Positions 42,216 through 50,914 of a stretch of DNA of 64,000 nt are shown here, piece by piece; the stretch's first letter is position 1, and each line of letters opens with the position of its first letter. The DNA is taken from positions 49,907 to 113,906 of the forward strand of contig CAMCUD010000015.1 in NCBI GenBank assembly GCA_945878865.1. Reading direction: 5' to 3'. The translations under genes and the position numbers were made by a program. Source of the DNA: Bifidobacterium breve. GTDB taxonomy: Bacteria > Actinomycetota > Thermoleophilia > Solirubrobacterales > Solirubrobacteraceae. The notes beneath the pieces are model-generated. The model saw only the letters and a list, made by a program, of their open reading frames with translations, did not search any database and was not told where the DNA came from.

Positions 42216-44204
42216 ATGAAGCGCCGTACAGCTCTTCTCGCCGGCATCCTCATCGCGCTGCTCGGAGTCTGGTTTCCCGGTGCTTCTGGCTCCACCCCGC
42301 TCGACCTGTCGTCGCCACGCACGACCGGCGACGACCGAGCCGGTGACAGCTCAGTCCAGATCGTTCCTCACCCTGGCGGGAGCACGGACGTCTACTGGAT
42401 GCGGGACGACAGCCGCATCATGCACGCCGCAATCGGAGCATCGGGAACCGTCACGCCCGAGCAGCTGCTCGCGGGCGTGGCGCCGACGCTGGGCGTCCTT
42501 CGAGCGGCGCCGGTTGGATCGGGGAGCAGCCTGCTGGTGTGGATTGAGCGCGAATCGCCGACTCGTCTGCTCTACCGGTACGCGCTCCTCAACGGCACAA
42601 CACTCGTCGCTGGTCCAGCCACGCTCGGTATCGCCGCCGAACGGACGTCCGACGGCACCCTGGGGCCGCGGCCGCCTCTCATCCGAACCACACCCAGCGG
42701 CGACGCGTTCGTTGTGTGGCTCGAAGCTGCCGAGCCAACACGCATCCTGAGTCGGCTCGTCCGCTCGACGGGCGCGGTCGGGCCGACTGCAGAGATCGAG
42801 CCGGAACAGAGCCCGAACTGGGGAACCGAGATGGCCGCCGCGGTCAGCGGCAGCGCTCTGGTAGTTGCCTGGACGAAGCGTGACACCACGCGAATCGACG
42901 GCGTGCTGACTGGAGGCGCCACCGGCGTCGCTCGAGCTGTCGTCACCGGGACCGGTGCGGTCGACGTCAAGACGGTTGCACCACCGTCGGGAGGCATAGC
43001 CCCGGGCAATGTCGCCGTGATCGCTTCTCCTGCGACGACGGTGGTCGGATGGACCGAGACCACCGGCTTCGGATCGGCGTGGAGCTACCGCGCCCAGAGA
43101 CTGACTGCCAGCGGCGAACCGGGCGGAACTCCCGAGACGTGGGCGTCGGGCACGAATCCCTCGTTCGGCGGTCCCCCGCAAACCGCCGTTGCCGGAGCGG
43201 ACTCTGGGCTCGGGACGCTAGTGACCTACGGGTTCGGTCGGCCTACGAACGTAGTTGCCTTTTCGCCCGACGGCAGCCAGCAGGGGGAATGGGAGCTCAC
43301 CAGTGCCCAGGTGCTCGAACCACCGGTCCTCATCTCTCAGCGCGCCAACGTACGCGTGACATGGGTCGCTGGGACTTCCTTGCAGAGCAGGTCCGTCACA
43401 GCCGATGGGCCGGGAGAAGTGCAGACGATAGGGCCGGTCGAGAATGCGACCTATCCGCCAGGCGCGCTTCACGGGGTCCGAGGCGCCGGACGGGTGCTCA
43501 TTGGCTGGCACCAAGAGCGTCCGGATGCGGGAGCCCCCGCTGTCCACGCTGTGGGCACGTTCGTCGCGAGTCTCGAGGGCGATGCTCCAGCAGAAGGGCC
43601 ACCGCCCGCTGCTCCGGCGCAGCCGAGTGAGCCGCAGACGCCAAGCAGCCCGACGCTGCCGCCCGTCTGCGGCGGCGCTGAATCACTGTGCCTAGCCTCG
43701 CCGTCGCCGACTCAAGAAGGGCCGAGTGGCGGGTCATCAGGTCTGGCCGACCCTTGCGTGGCGACCTCCACCTCGCTGGGAGACCGCCTGTGGGCAAGCC
43801 TCAGGTGTTCGGCGGCGCAGACGGTCCGCCAGGCCGAGTGCGGCTGGGGTGCTGCTCAATGGGTCGCGACTCCCTTGAAGGCGGCGTCCTTTGCCAAGAC
43901 GCCGCGCGGCTTCTACGACCTGGGCCGGCCGGGCCTGTCGGCTACAGAGAAGGCGGTCTTGCGACTCTCCAACAAGCTACGAAGCATGAAGTTCAAAGAC
44001 GCCCCAGCAGGCTTCCGCACCGGCGGCGAAGTCGCTGACAAACTGAGCAGCGCTGCCACGATCTTCGATGTCGTGCAGATCGCAATGACGGCGGCGCGCT
44101 ACACGACCAGCGGGTCCGGTGACGTCAACGGCATGGCGCTTGACCTGCTTGAAGTTGCGGGACTCAAGGCTTGCGTCGAGGGTCTCGCAGCAGCGATGCG
44201 TTAG
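42216..44204 (+). CDS. Large secreted protein of unknown function
   Basis: The ATG at 42216 gives a signal peptide (LLAGILIALLGVWFPGASG). Residues 30-450 are beta-rich with repeats of the type VVWLEAAEPTRILSRL and VVAWTKRDTTRIDGVL, which suggests a beta-propeller. A Pro-rich linker, then a Cys-containing helical C-terminal domain (about 170 residues, with PCVATSTSL, CSAAQTVRQAECGW and LKACVEG). It stands 70 bp after the gene at 39909, so the two may be a secreted pair. Confidence 0.55.
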   Translation: MKRRTALLAGILIALLGVWFPGASGSTPLDLSSPRTTGDDRAGDSSVQIVPHPGGSTDVYWMRDDSRIMHAAIGASGTVTPEQLLAGVAPTLGVLRAAPVGSGSSLLVWIERESPTRLLYRYALLNGTTLVAGPATLGIAAERTSDGTLGPRPPLIRTTPSGDAFVVWLEAAEPTRILSRLVRSTGAVGPTAEIEPEQSPNWGTEMAAAVSGSALVVAWTKRDTTRIDGVLTGGATGVARAVVTGTGAVDVKTVAPPSGGIAPGNVAVIASPATTVVGWTETTGFGSAWSYRAQRLTASGEPGGTPETWASGTNPSFGGPPQTAVAGADSGLGTLVTYGFGRPTNVVAFSPDGSQQGEWELTSAQVLEPPVLISQRANVRVTWVAGTSLQSRSVTADGPGEVQTIGPVENATYPPGALHGVRGAGRVLIGWHQERPDAGAPAVHAVGTFVASLEGDAPAEGPPPAAPAQPSEPQTPSSPTLPPVCGGAESLCLASPSPTQEGPSGGSSGLADPCVATSTSLGDRLWASLRCSAAQTVRQAECGWGAAQWVATPLKAASFAKTPRGFYDLGRPGLSATEKAVLRLSNKLRSMKFKDAPAGFRTGGEVADKLSSAATIFDVVQIAMTAARYTTSGSGDVNGMALDLLEVAGLKACVEGLAAAMR

Positions 44205-44399
44205 TTAGGGCACCCTGAGCAGCTTGAGGACGCCGATCAGACCGAGTGTGACGACGACTGCGATGCCCACAAATCCCACGAAGGGTCGGGGACCGTCCCA
44301 CGCGTGAAACGCGAACATCGCCCACAACGTGAGCGGAACCGAGAGACCGACGGCTATGAAGGCCCGTCGATCGTCTTGACTTGTACCCCGCCTTCTCAT
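44205..44399 (-). CDS. Small membrane protein (64 aa)
   Basis: Two hydrophobic segments (AVGLSVPLTLWAMFAFHAW and FVGFVGIAVVVTLGLIGVLKLL) after a basic N-terminus. The stop touches that of the convergent secreted protein gene, and the start is 15 bp from the divergent gene at 44415. The AT-rich gap (TTACTTACTATAAATGAG) implies compact promoters. Confidence 0.5.
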   Translation of the reverse strand: MRRRGTSQDDRRAFIAVGLSVPLTLWAMFAFHAWDGPRPFVGFVGIAVVVTLGLIGVLKLLRVP

Positions 44400-44414
44400 T
44401 GTTACTTACTATAA

Positions 44415-44897
44415 ATGAGTACTCCCCGAAACACAATAGGCGCCCGCGGTCGTACTGTGAGTCTCGTCGTTGCAGTTGTTGCCGTCATGTCTATCTGGGC
44501 CACGATGTCGGCGGCCACGGAATCGCCCCTTCGCTATCGGGGCGATACGGTCGCTAACGCGCTATCTGGCGGCTGCTACGGCCCGGTTGGTTTCTACGTT
44601 GGTCTCGACGCCCAGGTATCCACGAACTCAAGCAGCAGCGAGGTCGCGCGAGCCGCAAAGCGCAATCGGCCGACCCGGGCAAGACTTCGACTCGGAGGAC
44701 GGTGGTACTCCCTGCGAATCGACACCAAGCTTTCGGGCACCGCAGCGAATCGAATTTGGTGGTCGTTTCGACGAGTCAAGGCGAGTCAAGGCGCAACGCG
44801 ACGCGCGGTCGGCCGACCCGCTTACGTCCAGTACTCGATCGGCAAGCTGACGCTTCGCACGAAGGCGGCACCGGCGCGTGACGGCGACTGCATGTAG
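44415..44897 (+). CDS. Secreted basic protein of unknown function
   Basis: 160 residues with a signal peptide (VSLVVAVVAVMSIWATMSAA). The mature part is Arg-rich with two Cys (SGGCYGPVGFYVG and the C-terminal DGDCM) and beta-strand-like segments (RARLRLGGRWYSLRIDTKL). No family. Confidence 0.5.
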   Translation: MSTPRNTIGARGRTVSLVVAVVAVMSIWATMSAATESPLRYRGDTVANALSGGCYGPVGFYVGLDAQVSTNSSSSEVARAAKRNRPTRARLRLGGRWYSLRIDTKLSGTAANRIWWSFRRVKASQGATRRAVGRPAYVQYSIGKLTLRTKAAPARDGDCM

Positions 44898-45057
44898 CTA
44901 TCGATGCCTCTCCGGCATCGGTCCACGGGTCTCTCGGTACCAGTCCGCCACGCCGTACCAGTCGTCGTCAATCAGGCGAGGAACTCCTAGCTGGCGGCGA
45001 GCCAACGTCCGTACTCGGTCGCTGGGATAACGGTCCGTCAGGCCGACACATGAAGAA

Positions 45058-45095
45058 CCCCCGACGCGAGGCCAGGGGCCTTCAAGCGTCGGGGG
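45058..45095. terminator. Strong 10-bp hairpin
   Basis: CCCCCGACGC and GCGTCGGGGG arms separated by 18 bases. It lies between the convergent gene at 44415 (plus) and the small gene 45147-45380 (minus), where a shared terminator would be expected. Confidence 0.55.
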
Positions 45096-45146
45096 TAATG
45101 GCGACCCCGCTCCAACTCGGAGTCGGCGTCCAGCACTCGTTGCAGA

Positions 45147-45380
45147 CTACGCAGCGAGTTGCTTAGCGAACTCCTCGCTGACGCCAAGGGCAGCGGCGAT
45201 GCGGTAGCTCTCGTCAAGGTGGATGGACCTCTGCGAGAGCGTCTCGACGCCGTAGTCGTCCACGTCGAGGATCTCTGCGGTTTCCTTCACAAGCCCCGCG
45301 TCGATGCGCCGCTTCAACTCCGCCTGGACGAACTTGATGGCTTTGCGCTCCGCGGGCGTTTCAAGTGGCACAACGCTCAT
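45147..45380 (-). CDS. Small protein after the nucleotidyltransferase gene
   Basis: 77 residues, acidic, helical (AERKAIKFVQAELKRRIDAGLVKETAEIL, then SYRIAAALGVSEEFAKQLA). No obvious DNA-binding motif, although the C-terminal part is HTH-like. It starts 24 bp after the end of the nucleotidyltransferase gene on the same strand, so it may be a partner or antidote. Family unknown. Confidence 0.5.
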   Translation of the reverse strand: MSVVPLETPAERKAIKFVQAELKRRIDAGLVKETAEILDVDDYGVETLSQRSIHLDESYRIAAALGVSEEFAKQLAA

Positions 45381-45404
45381 GCAACTTCCTTTCGATCTGA
45401 GTTG

Positions 45405-47042
45405 TCAAAAGACCAAGTACTTTCTGCTCTGTGCCGATAGTGCTGTGGAGTCAAACAACAGACGCTCCAAGGCACGGGCGACGTCTTCAGCTATCTCGTT
45501 GCCCTGCCTAAACGCAGGCGAGCGCTGAGCGCCCTCACGAGACGGGAGCTCTTCAAGCGCCTTGCGCCAGTCCTCCTTCGCCGCTAGATCGTTGAAGCGA
45601 TCTGCTGCCAGAAGGAGATCGCGAACCGTGGTCCGTAAGACCTCGTCTCCCGGGAAGAACTCAGCGAGCTGCGCCAGTCGGCCGAGCGGCGGCAAGGCCA
45701 CGTATGTCTGCACCAAGCGCTCCCGTAGGTCACGCTTGGTGGACGGCGGCTCATGGGCCGGAACTGCGAGGAGAGGTACGAGCGAGCCAGCAAAAGTCAG
45801 CTTGCGACTTACTCTTAACTTCAAGTATCTCAGGGCCCAGTTGGCCGTGTCAAGCCTCGCCCAAGCTTTCGCCTGGTAGTCGACGGCGATCATCCGCCAA
45901 TACCGGCACAGGTCATTTAGGAGAAACCGCGGCACTGAGTCGGGCTGCACCGCCTCGTCCGACAGGTAGCGGTCGAGCGCAACGCGGACGAATGCCTCGT
46001 GCAGGTCGGGCCGCAGAACCGCTCGCGCCTCCTCGAGCAAGAGCACACGCCTCGTGGTCGATGTATTCCCGTCCTGTTCCAGTCCAATGCGATCCACCAG
46101 GTCCACGGCCGACACGACCTGACCGAACAGGCCGGTGTCGCCGGGCCGTTCGAGGCCCTGCTTCTGGGCGAACTCATCACATGCCAGGCGGTACTGCCGA
46201 AAGGTCTTGGCTGGCTGGACCAAGCCATGCGCCACGATGAGGTAGTCAAAGTCGCTGCGCTGCGACAACTCATCGCGTGCCAGCGAGCCGCAGACGACGA
46301 TTCCGAGCGGATGCTCGTCGTGCCCGGCAAGTTGATCGCGCAGTCGCGCCTGGGCGAGTTCCAGAACGTTCATGGACCGCTGTTGGGCGAGCCGCAGCGC
46401 CGGGTACTCGCGATCAGTCAACGCCTCTGCCCGCTCCAGCCATGCATTCTCGAGCTGAATGGGTGACGTCATGGGAGCCGAACCCGAGACATTCGATGGT
46501 GGCTCTGGCGGCGACTGTGGCACTGCTGAGCCGTCGGAATCCGCTTGGCGGCCGATGTAGTCGCGAAGAAAGCGCTCCGGCTCAGACACGCCGTGAAGTG
46601 ATGCTGCGACGAGGCCGGCCGTGAAGTCGCGTGGCTTTTGCCCGCCGAACTTCCGATTCGGCTTGCGGTACCACGATCCGCTCGTTGCTTCGGGCTGAAA
46701 ATGTCTGGCCGCCAGGTCATCTCGCGTGTTGACCCCTGTGCCGAACCCACCGTGGTCGGTGTACCCAAAGCTGTCGAGTGCAGCCAGCCGGAAGCGATCG
46801 GCCGCCAGCCGTCCAATCGCGTCCTCGATCGCATTCTCGACAACACTCCACGCCTGATGGCTGGGCAGTCGGGCTGGCGGGTCGGCCGCTGACAGTGCTG
46901 CACGCAACGGGGCGATGGCAGAGATCGAGTCGCCGTCGAGATCGTTGGCAGATCGCCACCGGCGCTTGCCTGCAGAGACGAGGTCCATGAGCTGGTTCCA
47001 GGTCTGCTGGAACCCAGGCGGATCTCCAGTGTGCGCAAGCAC
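45405..47042 (-). CDS. Nucleotidyltransferase-fold protein (GlnD/DUF294-like)
   Basis: 545 residues from the GTG at 47042 (an internal Met at residue 191 could start the catalytic part). Residues 247-270 have the pol-beta nucleotidyltransferase pattern CGSLARDELSQRSDFDYLIV: G-S at 252-253, acidic residues D264 and D266. A helical C-terminal region of about 270 residues follows. The N-terminal 190 residues are unrelated to families I know. GlnD-like and minimal nucleotidyltransferases modify proteins or tRNAs. With the small gene after it, the arrangement recalls a toxin/antitoxin-type or defence pair. Confidence 0.65.
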   Translation of the reverse strand: MLAHTGDPPGFQQTWNQLMDLVSAGKRRWRSANDLDGDSISAIAPLRAALSAADPPARLPSHQAWSVVENAIEDAIGRLAADRFRLAALDSFGYTDHGGFGTGVNTRDDLAARHFQPEATSGSWYRKPNRKFGGQKPRDFTAGLVAASLHGVSEPERFLRDYIGRQADSDGSAVPQSPPEPPSNVSGSAPMTSPIQLENAWLERAEALTDREYPALRLAQQRSMNVLELAQARLRDQLAGHDEHPLGIVVCGSLARDELSQRSDFDYLIVAHGLVQPAKTFRQYRLACDEFAQKQGLERPGDTGLFGQVVSAVDLVDRIGLEQDGNTSTTRRVLLLEEARAVLRPDLHEAFVRVALDRYLSDEAVQPDSVPRFLLNDLCRYWRMIAVDYQAKAWARLDTANWALRYLKLRVSRKLTFAGSLVPLLAVPAHEPPSTKRDLRERLVQTYVALPPLGRLAQLAEFFPGDEVLRTTVRDLLLAADRFNDLAAKEDWRKALEELPSREGAQRSPAFRQGNEIAEDVARALERLLFDSTALSAQSRKYLVF

Positions 47043-47176
47043 TTCTCAGTGCGTGCCAGCGACCAGGACAAGGCCGGCCACAAGTTCCCTCGTCGTCGCA
47101 ATCTGCTGCATCAGGCTCGAAACCGTAATCCACGACCCGGCGGCTAAGTGGGCCGCCACTAGATCGGAGGCCGCAA

Positions 47177-47365
47177 ATGCCGCACGTTTCCTACGAACCA
47201 GAACCCGTGGCGGTGCGAAAGCACCGGACCACGACCGGCAAGGTTCACCCCTTCCCCGATCTCGACTGCGTCCACTGGTTGGATGCGTACGAGCCTGAGA
47301 GCGGCGCGTCGCTCGTCGCGGAGCTCGACGATCAGTTGGCGGTGCTGAGTGGCGAGGAGGCCTGA
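47177..47365 (+). CDS. Small acidic protein opening the transfer-gene operon
   Basis: 62 residues; a strong GGAGG precedes the ATG. It contains a His/Pro-rich part (KVHPFPDLDCVHWLDAYEP) and a helical end. The stop is one base before the next start. Unknown function. Confidence 0.5.
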   Translation: MPHVSYEPEPVAVRKHRTTTGKVHPFPDLDCVHWLDAYEPESGASLVAELDDQLAVLSGEEA

Positions 47366-47366
47366 C

Positions 47367-47684
47367 ATGGGCTCCTCAAACCTGCCGGCCCGAGCAGGCT
47401 CGCTGAGCCTCATCGGGTCGCCGAACACCTCGGCCCTGCCCGCCCGACTGGAGCGCTCGGCCCGTCGGGAGATCTTGTTCGAGGAGGCTCGGGCGAGGCA
47501 GGCGATCCGTTCCCTGGAGAACATTTCCGTGGATGCCCAGGAGTCGGCGACTGAGGTCGTTCGCTCTGCGGTCAACCTCGCCCAGGTCTGCCCCGCAGCA
47601 GAAGGCGCGCTGCGAGACCTCGCCAACGAGTCCGTCACCGCGATGGCCCGGATCGTGCGCGAATCGGGACGGGCCGTGCGGTGA
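47367..47684 (+). CDS. Small helical protein of the transfer operon
   Basis: 105 residues from the ATG at 47367 with GAGGAGG upstream. Mostly helical (ARLERSARREILFEEARARQAI and VVRSAVNLAQVC). Its stop overlaps the next GTG by four bases. Unknown function, probably in the same operon as the coupling ATPase. Confidence 0.5.
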   Translation: MGSSNLPARAGSLSLIGSPNTSALPARLERSARREILFEEARARQAIRSLENISVDAQESATEVVRSAVNLAQVCPAAEGALRDLANESVTAMARIVRESGRAVR

Positions 47685-48004
47685 CGGTGCTCGCCTTCCT
47701 GTTCGGGCTCATCGCTGGCGTTGTTGTGCTGTGGCTGCTGCTCGACTGGGTCGGTCGTTCGTACGAGGGACAGCGGCACCTCGCGGAGCGGCAGGCTCAT
47801 GAGCGGCTGCGCGACGTGCGGATCGAGGCGCTGCACGGCATGGCCGACGTGATGGCTCGTGGCGGGGATGCCCCCGCTGCGGGCCGCTGGCCGTCCGAGG
47901 TCCGGACGTCTGGCCTCGGCTTTTCCGACTACGACGTGGAGCTCGCGACGCGGCCCGACATCGAAGTCCTCGACGGCGAGGTCGTGAGCGAGGAGCGGTC
48001 GTGA
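47681..48004 (+). CDS. Single-pass membrane protein of the transfer operon
   Basis: GTG start overlapping the previous stop. 107 residues: one span (VLAFLFGLIAGVVVLWLLLDWVG), then a cytoplasmic helical part and an acidic end (DVELATRPDIEVLDGEVV). Its stop overlaps the GTG of the next small membrane protein gene. Confidence 0.5.
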   Translation: MTVLAFLFGLIAGVVVLWLLLDWVGRSYEGQRHLAERQAHERLRDVRIEALHGMADVMARGGDAPAAGRWPSEVRTSGLGFSDYDVELATRPDIEVLDGEVVSEERS

Positions 48005-48177
48005 AGGAGTGGCTGGACGCGCTCACGCGGCTCTACACCACGGCGATCGGGTTCCTCATCGCCGTGGTGGTGGCCCTCGTCGCCATCTCGCAGCTCTCGT
48101 CGGCCATGCCGTGGCTCGTCGTCCTGGTCGTGTTCGGCCTCGTCGCGCGGGTCGTGTGGGCGCGGACTCGGTGGTGA
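48001..48177 (+). CDS. Small membrane protein (58 aa)
   Basis: GTG at 48001 overlaps the previous stop. Two hydrophobic segments (AIGFLIAVVVALVAI and MPWLVVLVVFGLVARVVW) between basic ends. Part of the tightly packed run 47177-48177 that precedes the coupling ATPase. Confidence 0.5.
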   Translation: MKEWLDALTRLYTTAIGFLIAVVVALVAISQLSSAMPWLVVLVVFGLVARVVWARTRW

Positions 48178-48200
48178 GTCTGCGCGTTGTTGATTTCACC

Positions 48201-48230
48201 ATGGACATTGTCCTGAACTACTCACATAGT
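48201..48230 (+). promoter_or_regulatory. AT-rich regulatory region with GGACA-T-TGTCC palindrome
   Basis: GGACA and TGTCC (48203-48213) form a perfect 5-1-5 palindrome followed by TACTCACATAGTA. The order ATGGACNNTGTC... TACTCA is repeated at 53385-53412 before the XRE gene at 53463. It lies upstream of the operon that starts at 48280, so the XRE regulator may act at both. Confidence 0.45.
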
Positions 48231-48279
48231 AAGTGTCAGTAAACCAAACAGGACGACGTCCATGAAAGGAGGGAAACAC

Positions 48280-48528
48280 ATGGCAAAGACACGCAAGAAC
48301 AAAGGTCCGCGGCCACGCCGCCAACCCGCTCGGCCGATGGAGGGCAACCGCATTCGGGTGCGCACCAAGCGGCTGGATCAGCTAGATGAGTCGAAGCTCA
48401 CTCTAGCTTTCTGGCTATTGGCTAAGCAGCTGGCGAGCGACGAGTCCGACGGGCGTGCGCTGACCGCCGAGGAGGTTCAGCGCGAGGCCGAGAAGCTCGA
48501 CGCTGACGAGGGCGAGGGACGGTCGTGA
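48280..48528 (+). CDS. Small basic protein coupled to the coupling ATPase
   Basis: The ATG at 48280 is chosen because AAAGGAGGG lies just upstream, overlapping an earlier in-frame ATG at 48262. 82 residues: a Lys/Arg-rich N-terminus (KTRKNKGPRPRRQ) and helical C-terminus (TAEEVQREAEKL). The stop overlaps the GTG of the coupling ATPase gene. Possibly DNA-binding. Confidence 0.5.
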   Translation: MAKTRKNKGPRPRRQPARPMEGNRIRVRTKRLDQLDESKLTLAFWLLAKQLASDESDGRALTAEEVQREAEKLDADEGEGRS

Positions 48529-50750
48529 CCGACCCGCTCGCCAGCGCTCTCACCCAGGCCAGTGTCGGTCTGGGTGTCGTGGCGCTCGGTTCTCTGGCGA
48601 TCTGGGCGCTGGATCAGGCGGGACCGGAAGAGGTCTGCGAGGTTCGCTTCCCGGAGGACCTGGCGGCGTCGCAGGTCGAGGCGCTGCTTCGCCAGGTGGC
48701 GTCCGGGCGTCCCCGGCCGCTCACGCTGACGCTCGACGCCCACGCCGGAACAATCCACTACTACCTGAGCGCATCAGGCGCGCTGCTGCGTGATGTCTCG
48801 GCGGCACTCTCGGGGCTCGCGCCCCGTGTACGGCTCGATGAGGCGACGCTGCCCGAGATGTCACCGGTGCGGGTCACCCGTTTGGGCTGGAGTGGGCCGT
48901 GGCCGCTTCTTGACCGTGAGCATCCTGAGGCGCTCGTCGCGGGACTTCTGGGCGCACTGTCCGACGGCAGCCGCAGCGGGCACCTTCGCCTCGTGCTGCG
49001 GTTCACGCCTGCCCGGCGACCAGGCTCCCCGCGCGCGGCAGGAACCTCCGGACAGCTGCCGGGCGAGCAGGCCCGTGCCATCCGCCTGAAGGCCAGTGGT
49101 CCGCTGCTGAAGGTGGAGATCGTGCTCGCCGTCCAGGCGGAGAACGCTCCGGCCGCTCGTGCCCTGGCCGAACGAGTCATCGCCGCGCTTCGGGCGATGA
49201 GTGGGCTGCGCGGTCGGCTACGCAGCCAGTCCCCGAGGCTCCGACGTCCCGAGTCGGTGCTGGCCTCATCAACATCGCTCGGCGGACTGCGCACCATCCT
49301 CAGCCCCGCCGAGGCAGTGCCGCTGACGGGCTGGCCCATCGAGGCGCCGCAGGTAACGGGTATCGGGTACGGGGTCGGACCCCGGCTCGCGCCACCGCAG
49401 CACCTGCCGGCTCGTGGCCGGCGCTTCGGCACGTCCAGCTTCCCGGCGACTGCTTCACGCGGCATCTACCAAGAGGTTGAAGGGGCGCTGTCGCACACCG
49501 CCATCGTCGGGCCGACCGGCAGCGGGAAGTCGTCGCTCGTGGCCAACCTCGTGCTGCAGGACGTCGAGGCTGGCCGAGGCGTACTCGTCATTGACGGCAA
49601 GGGCGATTTGGTCGACGACCTCCTTGCGCGTCTGCCGGATCGGCGTCGGGACGACGTCGTCCTGCTCGACCCGTCCCGCGAGGATCTCCCGCAGCCCGGC
49701 ATCCGTCTCTTCTCTCGCACCGGCGACCCCGAGCTCACCGCCGATGTGGTGCTCGGGACGCTGGCATCGCTGTTCGCAGACAGCTGGGGTATCCGCAGCG
49801 CGCAGTACCTGAGGCTCGGGCTCGTGACCTTGGCGGCCTGGCCGGGAGCCACGCTGCTGGAGCTGCCGCTGCTGTTCGGTGACGCCCGCGTTCGAAGTGA
49901 AGCAATCAGGCACGTCCGCGACCCGCTGGTCGTGTCTGCCTGGCAGCGCTTCGCGGCGCTGTCGGCAGCCGACCAGGCGACGCAGATCGCTCCGGCGCTG
50001 ACCAAGCTCGAACAGCTCATCTCCCGCCGCAGCCTGCGCGGCGTCCTCGGCCAGACGCAACCGAAGCTCGTCTTCTCCGAGGCGATCGCGCGCGCCAGGG
50101 TAGTCCTCGTCCGGCTCCCCCGCGGACTCATGGGCGCAGCCGCGAGCCAGCTGCTTGCTGCGCTGACGCTGTGGGGCTTCGTTCAGGCGGTGGAGGCGCG
50201 GGCAGCGCTCCCGCAGGAGAGGCGCCGTCCGTTCCTGCTCTACCTCGACGAGCTCTCGGCGCTCGGCGCCCTGCCACTGCCGCTGGATGACCTGCTCGAA
50301 CGGGCGCGGGGGCTCGGGGTCGGACTGACGCTCTCGCCGCAGAGTCTGTCTCAGCTGGCTCCTGCGCTTCGCCAAACGGTGCTCGCCAACGTCGGCTCGC
50401 TCGTCGCCTTCCGCCAGCGCTCGAGTGAGGAGGCAGCGGCGCTGGCCCGTGAGCTTCCTGGCGTCCGGGCCGACCAACTGCAGCACCTCGATCCGTTCGA
50501 GATCGCCCTGCGACTCGGTCTTCGTCACGGCGTGACCACCCCCGTGATGACCGCCTTCACCAGCCCGCTACCCGAGCCCATCCGAAGCGGCGACGCGCTG
50601 GCGGCCCACGCCGCCGAGCGGTTCGGCGCCCCCATTGACGAGGTCGACGCGGCCTTCGCCGCGCGCCATGGCATCACGGCCCCAACGGACTCCGCGCAGC
50701 CATCTATGGATGAGGGAAACGCCATCGGGCAGCGCCGGAGGACGTCATGA
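48525..50750 (+). CDS. VirD4/TraG-like conjugative coupling ATPase
   Basis: 741 residues. An N-terminal span (VGLGVVALGSLAIWAL) is followed by about 280 residues of element-specific sequence. The ATPase core then has Walker A GPTGSGKSS (329-337), a VIDGKGDLVDDLL strand and Walker B LLYLDEL (D575, E576). Next come a Q-rich SPQSLSQL and an arginine-finger-type FRQRSSEEAA near the end. This is the T4CP-type helicase/translocase fold of HerA/TraG proteins that move DNA into a conjugation channel. The neighbouring small membrane genes and Replic_Relax gene suit DNA transfer; no VirB-type channel is recognised nearby. Confidence 0.82.
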   Translation: MTDPLASALTQASVGLGVVALGSLAIWALDQAGPEEVCEVRFPEDLAASQVEALLRQVASGRPRPLTLTLDAHAGTIHYYLSASGALLRDVSAALSGLAPRVRLDEATLPEMSPVRVTRLGWSGPWPLLDREHPEALVAGLLGALSDGSRSGHLRLVLRFTPARRPGSPRAAGTSGQLPGEQARAIRLKASGPLLKVEIVLAVQAENAPAARALAERVIAALRAMSGLRGRLRSQSPRLRRPESVLASSTSLGGLRTILSPAEAVPLTGWPIEAPQVTGIGYGVGPRLAPPQHLPARGRRFGTSSFPATASRGIYQEVEGALSHTAIVGPTGSGKSSLVANLVLQDVEAGRGVLVIDGKGDLVDDLLARLPDRRRDDVVLLDPSREDLPQPGIRLFSRTGDPELTADVVLGTLASLFADSWGIRSAQYLRLGLVTLAAWPGATLLELPLLFGDARVRSEAIRHVRDPLVVSAWQRFAALSAADQATQIAPALTKLEQLISRRSLRGVLGQTQPKLVFSEAIARARVVLVRLPRGLMGAAASQLLAALTLWGFVQAVEARAALPQERRRPFLLYLDELSALGALPLPLDDLLERARGLGVGLTLSPQSLSQLAPALRQTVLANVGSLVAFRQRSSEEAAALARELPGVRADQLQHLDPFEIALRLGLRHGVTTPVMTAFTSPLPEPIRSGDALAAHAAERFGAPIDEVDAAFAARHGITAPTDSAQPSMDEGNAIGQRRRTS

Positions 50751-50914
50751 CCGTCCGCTTCATGCGAGCGCCGATCGGTGCGCCGATCGCCTCAGAGACA
50801 GAGGTGACAAACGCCCGCAATGTGGGCGCTGCGGCCGCAAGGAGTGCAGTGACTGACGTGGTCTCCCTTCCGTCGTCGCCCGCAGCCTCGGTGACCGCTG
50901 GAGGCCAGTCATGA
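50747..50914 (+). CDS. Small protein between coupling ATPase and Replic_Relax genes
   Basis: 55 residues, ATG overlapping the coupling-ATPase stop and stop overlapping the Replic_Relax ATG. No motif; Ala/Val/Ser-rich C-terminus. Recognised only by its tight coupling. Confidence 0.4.
   Translation: MTVRFMRAPIGAPIASETEVTNARNVGAAAARSAVTDVVSLPSSPAASVTAGGQS

Noticed and set aside
44388..44415. AT-rich gap TTACTTACTATAAATGAG as a third copy of the XRE-ImmA motif
   Set aside because: It shares only short TACT/AGTA pieces and lacks ATGGACNNTGTC.
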